A stretch of DNA of 64,000 nt. Origin: Actibacterium mucosum KCTC 23349. Its GTDB lineage: Bacteria > Pseudomonadota > Alphaproteobacteria > Rhodobacterales > Rhodobacteraceae. A model generated the notes under the pieces. That model worked only from the letters and a program-made list of their open reading frames with translations. It made no database searches and had not been told where the DNA came from. Shown piece by piece: positions 24,477 through 32,980 of this stretch; within the stretch, counting starts at the first letter, position 1, and the number at the start of each line of letters is the position of its first letter. The stretch spans positions 1 through 64,000 of the forward strand of contig NZ_JFKE01000008.1 in assembly GCF_000647975.1 (NCBI RefSeq), in the 5' to 3' direction. Position numbers and translations under genes: made by a program.

Positions 24477-25361
24477 CTATAACCCGTTTACGGGAACCTT
24501 CAGCATCGGCACACCACTGTCGTCCTGCGGAATTTCACCGGCGCGCATGTTCACCTGCAAGGACGGGATGATCAGCTTGGGCATGGCCAGCTGCGCGTCG
24601 CGCTCGGTGCGAAACTTTACGAATTCCTCGCGGGTCTTGCCGCCCCCAACATGGATGTTGTCCGCTTTCTGCTGGCCGATCGTGGTTTCCCAGGCGATGG
24701 CGCGCCCGTTGGGGCCATAGTCATGACAGATGAACAGGCGCATCGCGTCGGGCAGGGTCAGCACCCGCTGAATGCTGTCGTACAGCGCGCCGGCGTCGCC
24801 GCCCGGAAAGTCAGCGCGGGCTGAGCCGCCATCAGGCATGAACAGCGTGTCACCGGCAAATGCCGCATCGCCGATCACATGCACCATGCAGGCCGGCGTA
24901 TGTCCCGGCGTGGCGATGGCAAAACCGGTCATGTTTCCAATCTGATACGTGTCGCCATCTTCGAACAGGGCATCAAATTGCGAGCCGTCGCGCTGAAACG
25001 CGGTGCCTTCGTTGAAGACCTTGCCAAAGGTCTCCTGCACCTCGACGATCCGGGCGCCAACGCCGATTTTTCCGCCCAGCTTGTCCTGAATATAGGGCGC
25101 CGCCGACAGGTGGTCGGCATGCACATGCGTCTCGATGATCCATTGCAGCGTCAGCCCGCGTTCGCGAACGGCCGCGATCAGGCGGTCTGCGCTGTCATAG
25201 GTTATGCGCCCGGCGGCATAGTCGATGTCCAGCACACTGTCGATAATGGCGCAGGCGCCGGTGCCGGGGTCGGCCACGATGTAAGAGATCGTGTTGCTGG
25301 CCTCGTCAAAGAAACCCTCAACCGCGGGGCTTGTGCCCATGTCCAGTGCGGCGAAGCCCAT
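24477..25361 (-). CDS. Metallo-beta-lactamase fold, persulfide-dioxygenase-like
   Basis: 294 aa from ATG 25361 (MGFAALDMGTSPAVEGFFDE). The metal-binding signature ETHVHADHLSAAPYI (HxHxDH), then TPGHTPACMVHVIGD and AGDTLFMPDGGSARADFPGG, match the ETHE1/Blh group rather than lactamases. Enzymes of this group are Fe(II) persulfide dioxygenases that oxidise glutathione persulfide to sulfite. If so, the product sulfite would be a substrate for SoeABC encoded 12 kb away. The gene is followed (upstream on this strand) by an AraC regulator and is convergent with the ABC importer. Function assigned at family level. Confidence 0.85.
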   Translation of the reverse strand: MGFAALDMGTSPAVEGFFDEASNTISYIVADPGTGACAIIDSVLDIDYAAGRITYDSADRLIAAVRERGLTLQWIIETHVHADHLSAAPYIQDKLGGKIGVGARIVEVQETFGKVFNEGTAFQRDGSQFDALFEDGDTYQIGNMTGFAIATPGHTPACMVHVIGDAAFAGDTLFMPDGGSARADFPGGDAGALYDSIQRVLTLPDAMRLFICHDYGPNGRAIAWETTIGQQKADNIHVGGGKTREEFVKFRTERDAQLAMPKLIIPSLQVNMRAGEIPQDDSGVPMLKVPVNGL

Positions 25362-25484
25362 GATCGTTCTCCTCCGGTAGCAATGCGTGTTGGCGGGGCC
25401 GCGGCGCCGCCCGTGTTCGGTTTGCCGGAAGGATAGCACGAACCACGGCAGGTCCAGCGCGAAATCTTGGCAAGGCCAAACTGC

Positions 25485-26378
25485 TCAGCGCGCAGCCTGG
25501 GCCGTTGCGGGTTTCTGGCTGCTGGGCGACAGGCCAAACTTGCGCGAATACTCGCGACTGAACTGCGTGGGGCTTTCATAGCCAACCTCGTATGCGGTCG
25601 ACGCAACGGACATCTTGCCGGTCAGCAGCAGCCGCCGCGCCTCAAGCAGGCGCAGTTCCTTTTGGTATTGCAACGGTGTCGTGGCGGTCACCAATTTGAA
25701 GTGCTCATGGAACGCCGAAAGGCTCATCCCCGTCTCGGCCGCCAGATCGGCAACCGGGATCGTGGCCTTGTAGTTGGCGCGGATGGTGGACAGCGTTTTG
25801 GAGATCCGACTGGCGGGGCTGTCCAGTTCCATCAATTGCCGCAGCATCCCGCCATGGCGCTGACGCAGCAGGCGGAAATGGATCTCGCGCAGGACAAGCG
25901 GGGCCAGCGCGCGCGCTTCTACCGGGTCGGTCGAGATTTGGAACAGGCGCGCAACGGCGTCCACAAGCGCCATGTCGGCGGCATCCACGTCCAGCGCATG
26001 CGAGGCTTCGAGGTCTTGCGCGACACTGTCGATCTCGCCGATCAGCGTGCGCAGCAACGCCGTATCCAGCAACAGTACCAGCGCGACATAGGGCATTTCG
26101 GCGCTCGCCTCGACCACCGCGGCCTCTACCGGCACCGCGTGGCTGACAATCAGAGTGTCGCCGGCGCTGTAACGGATCATGCGGTCGCCGAACTGCGCCT
26201 CTTTTGATCCTTGCAGCACCAGAACCATGATCGGTTCGTAAATCTGCGCCGTGCAGTCGGTTACCTGCTGGTTGGCCACGGCATAGAACCCCTCGACCCC
26301 CAACGGGCATCCGACGTCCAGCGCGCCCTGCGCCGCCACATGGTCGAAAACGTCCTGAATCAGATTTTCGGGCACCAT
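25485..26378 (-). CDS. AraC-family transcriptional regulator
   Basis: 297 aa from ATG 26378, preceded by AAGGAGG at 8-nt spacing; an upstream in-frame ATG lacks such a site. The N-terminal AraC_N cupin-like domain (VGCPLGVEGFYAVANQQ, APIMVLVLQGSK-like YEPIMVLVLQGSKEAQFGD) is joined to a C-terminal double HTH: VADLAAETGMSLSAFHEHFK and the second helix with YEVGYESPTQFSREYSRKFG. Members with this N-terminal domain often regulate an adjacent oxidoreductase or hydrolase. It is 123 nt from the persulfide-dioxygenase-like gene and divergent from the molybdenum hydroxylase genes (26753), either of which could be its target. Confidence 0.94.
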   Translation of the reverse strand: MVPENLIQDVFDHVAAQGALDVGCPLGVEGFYAVANQQVTDCTAQIYEPIMVLVLQGSKEAQFGDRMIRYSAGDTLIVSHAVPVEAAVVEASAEMPYVALVLLLDTALLRTLIGEIDSVAQDLEASHALDVDAADMALVDAVARLFQISTDPVEARALAPLVLREIHFRLLRQRHGGMLRQLMELDSPASRISKTLSTIRANYKATIPVADLAAETGMSLSAFHEHFKLVTATTPLQYQKELRLLEARRLLLTGKMSVASTAYEVGYESPTQFSREYSRKFGLSPSSQKPATAQAAR

Positions 26379-26752
26379 CGCAACCCCTCCTTGTCCAACA
26401 AACATAAGCAAATCGGTGCGCAGGAAAATGCCTAACCGTCACGCGGTGGAGAATTGGGCAGATGATTTGGAGGATAAGGCAAGGGGATATGACATCGGAA
26501 TGCTAGCTTGGATTCAGGCGGTTTCCTGCCGGTGATGGCGCGTAAGTAACGGGCTGTACGGCGGTTCATGGAAATCGGCTAAACTGCGCGTGTCCCAAGG
26601 TCTGCCCGGAATTGCGGTCACGTGCCATCGATCCAAAGGGGACGCGGTTGCGCCGAATGACATTGCCATTACCAACCGCCCTGAAAGATCACCGTTGCCC
26701 CAGACGGGACCAAGAAACAACGAACACCAGCCAATAGGGAGATCCCTCAGCC
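26379..26752. other. 374-nt divergent gap
   Basis: This spacer lies between the AraC gene and the molybdenum hydroxylase operon and should hold both promoters. I see no gene, and no inverted repeat that stands out. An AGGGAG ribosome site for the 26753 start lies at its right end. Confidence 0.4.
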
Positions 26753-27217
26753 ATGGCAATCACGCTGAAACTGAACGGCAAGACCCACACGGTGAATGCC
26801 GAACCCGGCACCCCGCTTTTGTGGGTGATCCGTGACGAACTGAAACTGACCGGCACCAAGTTTGGGTGCGGGGTGGCGTCGTGCGGGGCCTGCACCGTGC
26901 ATATGAACGGCGAGCCTGTCCGGTCGTGCCAGACCTATATCGAAGATGTCGAAGACGCCGAGATCACGACGATCGAGGTGATGGAAGAGGACAAGATCGG
27001 TGCCGCTGTTCAACAAGCATGGCTGGAACTGGACGTTGTTCAGTGTGGCTATTGCCAGTCGGGTCAGATCATGAACGCCGTGGGCCTGCTGCGTGAAAAC
27101 GCCAAACCCTCGGTCGAGGAAATCGACGAATACATGTACGGCAACGCCTGCCGCTGCGCCACCTATCAGCGTATCCGCGCCGGTGTTCAGCGCGCCGCAG
27201 AGATCCTGGAGGCTTAA
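26753..27217 (+). CDS. Molybdenum hydroxylase, [2Fe-2S] small subunit
   Basis: 154 aa, the normal length for IorA/CoxS-type subunits. It binds two [2Fe-2S] clusters: the plant-ferredoxin set FGCGVASCGACTVHMNG plus Cys in RSCQTYI, and the C-terminal set VVQCGYCQSGQIM ... YGNACRCATYQRI. It passes electrons from the molybdopterin subunit (27221) to an acceptor. There is no signal peptide of its own; it is probably co-exported with the Tat-tagged large subunit. The closest described relatives are isoquinoline 1-oxidoreductase and periplasmic aldehyde oxidoreductase. Confidence 0.95.
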   Translation: MAITLKLNGKTHTVNAEPGTPLLWVIRDELKLTGTKFGCGVASCGACTVHMNGEPVRSCQTYIEDVEDAEITTIEVMEEDKIGAAVQQAWLELDVVQCGYCQSGQIMNAVGLLRENAKPSVEEIDEYMYGNACRCATYQRIRAGVQRAAEILEA

Positions 27218-27220
27218 GTC

Positions 27221-29398
27221 ATGACCACGACAATGTCCCGCCGCGGATTCCTGAAATCCGCCGCCACCACCACCGCGTTTCTTTATGTCGGTGCCAGCGC
27301 CCAGGGCGCGGCCGCGGCCGCAGGTTCGGCCGACGCGATGTTGACGCCGTTCGTCAAGATCGACAGCGACGGCAATATCTTTGCCATCGTCAAGCACTTC
27401 GAAAAAGGGCAGGGGCCTGCCACGGGTCTGACCTCGCTGATTGCCGAAGAGCTGGGCGTGACCATGGATCAGATCGGTTACGAGTTTGCCCCGTCAAATC
27501 CGGCGCTTTACGCCAACACGTTCTTTGGGGGTTTTCAGGGCACGGGCGGATCAACCGCCATGGCGAACTCGTTCATGCAATACCGTCAGGCCGGCGCCAA
27601 TGCGCGCGAGATGCTGATCAAGGCCGCCGCCGCCGAATGGGGCGTGGATGCCGGCGCTCTGGACATTCAGGAAGGCATGGTTACGGGGGCCGGTAAATCT
27701 GCGCCGCTGGGTGACTTTGTTGCCGGCGCAGCCGAATTTGCGCCGTCTGAAAACCCGCGTCTGCGTGAGCCGTCGGAATGGAAGATCATCGGCAACCCGG
27801 CAACCCGCCGCAAAGACAGCCCGATCAAGGTGAACGGCAAGGCGCAATTCGCCATGGACCTGCACCTGCCCAACCAGATGGTCGCCATGATCGCCCGCCC
27901 GGAATCGCGCGGCGGCGTGGTGGTGTCGTTCGACGACACCGATGCGCAGACGATCAAGGGCTTCATCATGGCGCAGACCCTGCCGAACAATGCCGGCGTC
28001 GTGGTTTATGCCGAAGACACATGGGCCGCGATCCAGGCGCGCGATATGCTGAGCGTGGAATGGGACATGTCCGGGGCCGAGGCGCGCTCTTCGCAGGAAA
28101 TCCGCGACGAGATCCTGACCGCCCTGAACGCCGCGCCGACCTATAACGTCAACAAGGCCGATCAGGCTGCGGTGAAGGCCGCCGTTGATGGCGCGGCGCA
28201 GGTGGTGGAAAAGACCTTCTACTTCCCCCTTCTGGCCCACGCCCCGATGGAGCCGCTGAACTGCACCATCGAACAGACCGCCGAAGGTAAGATTGTGTTG
28301 CATGATGGGTGTCAGGCGCCCACCGGGCCCCACATGGCCTATCAGCAGATCTTTGGTCTGCCGGCTGAGATGATCGAGATCAACACGATGCTGGCGGGGG
28401 GCTCGTTCGGGCGCCGCGCCACACCGGATGCCGACTATCAGGTCGAGGCCGCGCTGGCCTTTATCATGACTGATCGTTCGCGCCCGGTGAAACTGGTCTG
28501 GACGCGCGAGGATGACATTCGCGGCGGTTACTACCGGCCCGCGGCAGGTCACAAGGTGCGCATTGGTCTGGACGAAAGTGGCAAGATCGTCGGCTGGGAC
28601 CATCACGTCGCCGCACAGTCGATCATGAAAGGCACGCCGTTCGAAGCCATGGCCGTGCAGGAAGGGATAGACCATTCGTCGGTCGAAGGCACGGCAGACG
28701 GGCCCTATATGATCCCGTCCATGTCGCTGGGTCTGACCGACACGCAAAAGGCCACATCGCTGCTGTGGTGGCGGTCGGTCGGGCACACGCACACGGCCTA
28801 TGTAATGGAGGTCATGATGGACATGGCTGCCAAGGCTGCGGGCAAGGATCCGGTCGCGTTCCGCCTCGAATACCTGCAGGGCGAAAAGGATCAGGCGCGC
28901 AAGGCTGGCGTTCTGAAACTGGCGGCCGAGAAGGGCAATTGGGGCAACCCCGCGCCGGGCAATGTGCAAGGCATAGCTGTGCATAAATCCTTCGGCTCCT
29001 ACGTGGCTGAAGTGGTCGAGATTTCGGGCAACCTGGATGACGGCATCCGGATCGAGAAAGTCACCGCCGCCGTGGATTGCGGTATCGCGGTCAACCCCGA
29101 CGTCATCAAGGCCCAGATCGAAGGCGGTATCGGGTACGGGATCGGCCACGCCATGCGCGACCAGATCACGTTGGCCGACGGCGCGGTGGAGCAGTACAAC
29201 TTCCCCGATTACGAGCCGCTGCGCATCTCGGACATTCAGGCGATCGAGACCCATATCGTCGCCTCGACCGAAGCGCCCACAGGTATCGGCGAGCCCGGTA
29301 CGCCGCCATCGGCCCCGGCATTGGCCAACGCGATCGCACAGCTTGACCTGCGCGTGGCCGAGCTGCCGATGACGGAAAACGGCGTCTACTTCGCATAA
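27221..29398 (+). CDS. Molybdenum hydroxylase, molybdopterin subunit (Tat)
   Basis: 725 aa, similar in length to IorB-type subunits. A Tat signal begins the protein (MTTTMSRRGFLKSAATTTAF). Molybdopterin-binding segments include FFGGFQGTGGSTAM, MLAGGSFGRRATPDADYQVE and, near the C-terminus, GEPGTPPSAPALANAIAQL, where the conserved catalytic Glu of the GEPG motif is present. The reaction class is hydroxylation of an aldehyde or N-heterocycle with water as oxygen source. It is 3 nt behind the small subunit and is followed by a terminator and a cytochrome c gene, which suggests electrons are passed to cytochrome c in the periplasm. The substrate cannot be named. Confidence 0.93.
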   Translation: MTTTMSRRGFLKSAATTTAFLYVGASAQGAAAAAGSADAMLTPFVKIDSDGNIFAIVKHFEKGQGPATGLTSLIAEELGVTMDQIGYEFAPSNPALYANTFFGGFQGTGGSTAMANSFMQYRQAGANAREMLIKAAAAEWGVDAGALDIQEGMVTGAGKSAPLGDFVAGAAEFAPSENPRLREPSEWKIIGNPATRRKDSPIKVNGKAQFAMDLHLPNQMVAMIARPESRGGVVVSFDDTDAQTIKGFIMAQTLPNNAGVVVYAEDTWAAIQARDMLSVEWDMSGAEARSSQEIRDEILTALNAAPTYNVNKADQAAVKAAVDGAAQVVEKTFYFPLLAHAPMEPLNCTIEQTAEGKIVLHDGCQAPTGPHMAYQQIFGLPAEMIEINTMLAGGSFGRRATPDADYQVEAALAFIMTDRSRPVKLVWTREDDIRGGYYRPAAGHKVRIGLDESGKIVGWDHHVAAQSIMKGTPFEAMAVQEGIDHSSVEGTADGPYMIPSMSLGLTDTQKATSLLWWRSVGHTHTAYVMEVMMDMAAKAAGKDPVAFRLEYLQGEKDQARKAGVLKLAAEKGNWGNPAPGNVQGIAVHKSFGSYVAEVVEISGNLDDGIRIEKVTAAVDCGIAVNPDVIKAQIEGGIGYGIGHAMRDQITLADGAVEQYNFPDYEPLRISDIQAIETHIVASTEAPTGIGEPGTPPSAPALANAIAQLDLRVAELPMTENGVYFA

Positions 29399-29421
29399 GA
29401 CCGGCCCCAAAAACACGTTCA

Positions 29422-29454
29422 ACCCACCGCGTTCTGCGCGGTGGGTTTCTTTTT
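29422..29454 (+). terminator. Intrinsic terminator after molybdenum hydroxylase
   Basis: ACCCACCGCG (29422-29431) pairs perfectly with 29437-29446 around a 5-nt loop, followed by a T-rich run to 29454. It separates the hydroxylase genes from the cytochrome gene, which may be reached by readthrough or have its own promoter. Confidence 0.85.
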
Positions 29455-29502
29455 GTGCGGCTTGTCGCAAAAGGTCGACAAACCGCCACTAAACCGGCCG
29501 GC

Positions 29503-29784
29503 ATGACCCGTATTGTTCCGTTCCCCCTTGCCCTTATTGTCACCGTTCTGACGACCCATCCCGCAGGGGCAGATCCGGTTGGCGCCGCGTTGTTTCAACA
29601 AAACTGTGCCCGCTGCCACGGTGCCGAAGGCGCGGGAGGCGACGCGGCCGAGCCAGACATTCGCGGCGCAGGTGTGACGGCCCTCAGTCGCGCCTTTGGC
29701 GGTCTTAACCGTATGCCATCATTTGCTTTTTCTGAAAGTCAGGTGCGCGCGCTTGCCGAATATCTGTCCACCGTGGCGGACTGA
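29503..29784 (+). CDS. Small exported cytochrome c
   Basis: 93 aa from ATG 29503 (TRIVPFPLALIVTVLTTHPA is the signal peptide). One haem site CARCHG lies near residue 34, and a Met ligand candidate occurs in NRMPSFAFSESQ. About 70 mature residues make it a class I mono-haem cytochrome c. Similar small cytochromes accompany periplasmic IorAB-like aldehyde oxidoreductases as electron acceptors; its place right behind those genes supports this. Confidence 0.88.
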   Translation: MTRIVPFPLALIVTVLTTHPAGADPVGAALFQQNCARCHGAEGAGGDAAEPDIRGAGVTALSRAFGGLNRMPSFAFSESQVRALAEYLSTVAD

Positions 29785-29948
29785 ACCGGGCAAAGGGCAG
29801 CACCTTTTTGCCGACGCGTTGCGCGGCAGGCGAATGTAACAGAAACCTTCAAACAACCGTTGCAGAACTGTGATCTTGGCCTCGCAAAAGGGCCGGGCAG
29901 GCTCCAGCGATTTGCCGTAGCCAGACCTGTTCACATTGGAGATGTTCG

Positions 29949-31514
29949 ATGAACACCAAGCGCTTTTCCCTCGCCGCCGTTTTGCTCAGCTCGACCTGTT
30001 TCGTGTCGGCTGCGGCTGCCGAAACCCTGACCCGCGTGGCCACCGTACCGCTGAAAGCCGAGATTACCGGCATGTACGAGTTCGGCAACGACCTGTTCTT
30101 CAACATTCAGCACCCCGACGCAGACCTGGGCAACACCTATGCCAAAGCTTCGGTTGGCGTGATTTCGAACGTTAACTGGAACGCCGGCGAACTGGCCGCC
30201 CCGACCGATGCCGCTGGCAAAGCTGACGTTCTGTCGACCCTGGGCGACTTCCAGGTGCTGCTGCAGGAAGGTGACGCAGGCAAAATCGGTGTGATCCAGT
30301 CGGTTGCCGGCGAAGACCTGATCGTATCGAACGACCCCGACTTTAACGCGTTCCTGCCCACCGGCGACAACACCGGCTACCTGTTCACCAACTGGGAAAA
30401 CCGCCCCGGTGGCATGTCGCGCGCCCTGCTGAACCGCGCCGAAGACGGCAGCTGGAGCGTTGATATGGACGCCACCGACATGATCGACTTCTCGTCGGTC
30501 AATGGGACCTGGGTGAACTGCTTTGGCACCATGTCGCCGTGGAACACTCCGCTGACCTCGGAAGAGCTGTATTTCGACAATACCGCTGACTGGAACAACG
30601 CCGAGTACAAGTATATCGAAGATAACCTGCTGCTGGCCAAATACCTGGGCGAAGACAAGTACCCGAACCCCTATGACTATGGCTATATCGTCGAGATCAC
30701 CGATCCCGCCGGTTCGGCAACCCCGGTCAAGCACTTCACCATGGGCCGTTTCAGCCACGAGAACTCGGTTGTGATGCCGGACGAGAAAACCGCTTACCTG
30801 TCGGATGACGGTACGGATGTTGTTTTCTACAAGTTCGTTGCTGACACCGCTGGCGACCTGTCGTCGGGCACCCTGTTTGCCGCCAAGATGACGCAAGAAG
30901 CTGCCTTCGGTTCGGATGCTGCCACCACCGCCTTCAACATCTCGTGGATCGAACTGGCCCACGGCACCAACGACGAGATCGGCGCCTGGATCCGCGACTA
31001 TGACGGCATCGGCATGGATGCCTATGTTGCTGGCGAAACCAGCTACATCTCGGACGAGGACGTTCTGGAATGGGCCCGCGGCGAAGCTGCTGACAACCGC
31101 GTTGCCTTCCTGGAATCGCGCAAAGCCGCTGTTGCCAAGGGCGCAACCGCCGAGTTCCGCAAGATGGAAGGCGTGAACATCAGCGCTGCTGCCATCGAGA
31201 ACGGCTTCCCCTTCATGTACATGGCCATGTCGGAAATCTCCAAGGGCATGTCGGATGACGAAGGCGACATCTCGGTTACCGAAAACAAGTGTGGTGTTGT
31301 TTACGAAATGCGTCTGGACGCCAACTTCAACGTGTCGCGCATGAGCCCGGTTGTTGCTGGCCACGGCTACAACAAAGAGAACGAAGCAAACGCTTGCCCG
31401 GTCGACTCGATCTCGAACCCGGACAACCTGATCGTTCTGGCTGACGGTGCCGTCGTGATCGGCGAAGACACCAGCAAACACGAAAACAACGCAATGTGGA
31501 TCTGGCGCAAGTAA
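29949..31514 (+). CDS. PhoX-like protein (DUF839), exported
   Basis: 521 aa. A Sec-type signal peptide (RFSLAAVLLSSTCFVSAAAA) is present; classical PhoX enzymes use Tat, so the export route differs. PhoX-like landmarks are FTNWENRPGGMSRALLNR, WVNCFGTMSPWNTPLTSEE, GRFSHENSVVMPDEKTAYLS and ISNPDNLIVLADG. PhoX is a Ca/Fe-dependent alkaline phosphatase. This protein may be a phosphatase or another DUF839 member. Codons are strongly biased towards C- and G-ending ones, as in highly expressed genes. It has its own terminator and lies just ahead of an iron-related cluster. Confidence 0.82.
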   Translation: MNTKRFSLAAVLLSSTCFVSAAAAETLTRVATVPLKAEITGMYEFGNDLFFNIQHPDADLGNTYAKASVGVISNVNWNAGELAAPTDAAGKADVLSTLGDFQVLLQEGDAGKIGVIQSVAGEDLIVSNDPDFNAFLPTGDNTGYLFTNWENRPGGMSRALLNRAEDGSWSVDMDATDMIDFSSVNGTWVNCFGTMSPWNTPLTSEELYFDNTADWNNAEYKYIEDNLLLAKYLGEDKYPNPYDYGYIVEITDPAGSATPVKHFTMGRFSHENSVVMPDEKTAYLSDDGTDVVFYKFVADTAGDLSSGTLFAAKMTQEAAFGSDAATTAFNISWIELAHGTNDEIGAWIRDYDGIGMDAYVAGETSYISDEDVLEWARGEAADNRVAFLESRKAAVAKGATAEFRKMEGVNISAAAIENGFPFMYMAMSEISKGMSDDEGDISVTENKCGVVYEMRLDANFNVSRMSPVVAGHGYNKENEANACPVDSISNPDNLIVLADGAVVIGEDTSKHENNAMWIWRK

Positions 31515-31536
31515 GCGTCTGAATTCAGAGCTTGGG

Positions 31537-31559
31537 AAAGGGGCCTTCGGGCCCCTTTT
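31537..31559 (+). terminator. Intrinsic terminator after the PhoX-like gene
   Basis: AAAGGGGCC (31537-31545) pairs with GGCCCCTTT (31550-31558) around a TTCG tetraloop, ending in a T-run. A strong, typical terminator. Confidence 0.85.
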
Positions 31560-31598
31560 CGATACCAGAGATTATATCCAAGTATTTTTGTCGGATAT

Positions 31599-31629
31599 AT
31601 TGTCTGACAATTTTACTTGGGTTAATTGT
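31599..31629. promoter_or_regulatory. Palindromic operator before the imelysin operon
   Basis: ATTGTC-T-GACAAT (31599-31611) is a perfect 13-nt inverted repeat; a further half-site AATTGT lies at 31624-31629. It is about 100-130 nt upstream of the first imelysin gene and just after the PhoX terminator. The position fits a repressor site, perhaps an iron-responsive one, since the genes it precedes belong to families linked to iron. The regulator is not known. Confidence 0.5.
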
Positions 31630-31729
31630 TCGGCAAGGCCAGATTACGGCCCCAGCCAGGTCCAGGCGCTTCAAAAGGCGCGGTGGGCGGTTCAAAACTT
31701 GCAACTTTGCTGAACGGGACAGCGTGAAA

Positions 31730-32974
31730 ATGAAAAGAACTCTTGTAACTTTCGCCATGACGGCCGCAGTGACCGGACCGGCCCTTGCCGCCGACAAAGC
31801 CGCCGTCACCCAGACCTATGCCGACATTGCCCTGGCCGGGTACGAAGACAGCCTGACCTTGGCCAAGGCGCTTAAATCCGCCGTCGACGCGCTGGTCGCC
31901 GCCCCGTCGGACGCCACGCTGGAGGCCGCCAAAACCGCTTGGCTGGCTGCCCGTGTGCCTTATCAGCAGACCGAGGCGTTTCGTTTTGGCAACCCTTCGG
32001 TGGACGACTGGGAAGGCAAAGTGAATGCCTGGCCGCTGGACGAAGGGTTGATTGACTACGTCGATCCGCTCTTTGGCGGCAACGACGAAAACCCGTTCGC
32101 ACTGGCCAATATCATCGCGAACCCGACGCTTGAATTGTCGGGTAAGGTGCTGGACGCCACCACCATCACCCCCGCCGTTTTGCAGGATCTGCACGAGTTT
32201 GACGGGATCGAGGCCAATGTTGCAACCGGGTACCACGCCATCGAATTTCTGCTTTGGGGTCAAGACCTTAACGGCACGGATGCCGGAGCTGGCAACCGTC
32301 CGGCTTCGGATTTCGACGTTACAGATTGCACCGGCGGACATTGTGATCGTCGCGGGCAGTACCTGACCGCAGCCACTGATCTGCTGATTGCCGATCTGAT
32401 GGATGCCGTCGCGCTGTGGTCCGCCGGCGGACAGGCCCGCGTTGATCTGGCTGCAGGCGACCCGCTGGTCATGGCCTTCACCGGCCTTGGATCGCTCAGC
32501 TATGGCGAACAGGCGGGCGAGCGGATGAAACTTGGCCTGCTGCTGCACGACCCCGAGGAAGAGCATGATTGCTTCTCGGACAACACCCATAACAGCCACT
32601 ATTATGACGGTCTGGGCGTCCGAAACGTCTATACCGGCCGATATGTGCGCATTGATGGTTCCGTGGTCGAGGGGCCGTCGCTTTATGACTTCGTCGCCGA
32701 ACGCGACGCAGCTTTGGCCGACAACCTGTTGGCTGACATGGACCGCACCATGATTGCGCTGGGCGCAATCAAGTCGACGGCCGAAGCTGGCACCGCCTAC
32801 GATCAGATGCTGGCCGCTGGAAATGAGGCAGGTAACGCTTTGATCCAAAACGCAATTGAGGCGTTGGTGGCCCAGACCCGCAATATCGAACGCGCGGTAC
32901 AGGTGGCGGGGCTGAAAGGTGTGACCGTCGAGGGGTCGGACTCGCTGGACAACGTTTCGGCGGTGTTCGAGTAA
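31730..32974 (+). CDS. Imelysin-family periplasmic protein (IrpA-like)
   Basis: 414 aa from ATG 31730 (GTG 31724 is an alternative). Signal peptide: TLVTFAMTAAVTGPALAADK. The imelysin (peptidase M75/ICMP) hallmark GxHxxE is present as GYHAIEFLLWGQD near residue 170, and VPYQQTEAFRFGNP in the first third is the second conserved block. Imelysins bind or sense iron at the cell surface or in the periplasm; no protease activity has been firmly shown. It opens a cluster with a di-haem protein, a second imelysin and a DUF1513 protein, an arrangement seen repeatedly in proteobacteria. Confidence 0.93.
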   Translation: MKRTLVTFAMTAAVTGPALAADKAAVTQTYADIALAGYEDSLTLAKALKSAVDALVAAPSDATLEAAKTAWLAARVPYQQTEAFRFGNPSVDDWEGKVNAWPLDEGLIDYVDPLFGGNDENPFALANIIANPTLELSGKVLDATTITPAVLQDLHEFDGIEANVATGYHAIEFLLWGQDLNGTDAGAGNRPASDFDVTDCTGGHCDRRGQYLTAATDLLIADLMDAVALWSAGGQARVDLAAGDPLVMAFTGLGSLSYGEQAGERMKLGLLLHDPEEEHDCFSDNTHNSHYYDGLGVRNVYTGRYVRIDGSVVEGPSLYDFVAERDAALADNLLADMDRTMIALGAIKSTAEAGTAYDQMLAAGNEAGNALIQNAIEALVAQTRNIERAVQVAGLKGVTVEGSDSLDNVSAVFE

Positions 32975-32980
32975 GCCCTC

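Noticed and set aside
27551-29470. 639-codon open frame on the minus strand
   Set aside because: Lies antisense to the molybdopterin subunit gene, is rich in His/Arg/Gly as mirror frames of GC-rich genes are, and has no recognisable domain.
29785-29948. Pho box in front of the PhoX-like gene
   Set aside because: Only weak partial matches to the CTGTCAT repeat were seen, not in tandem at the proper spacing.
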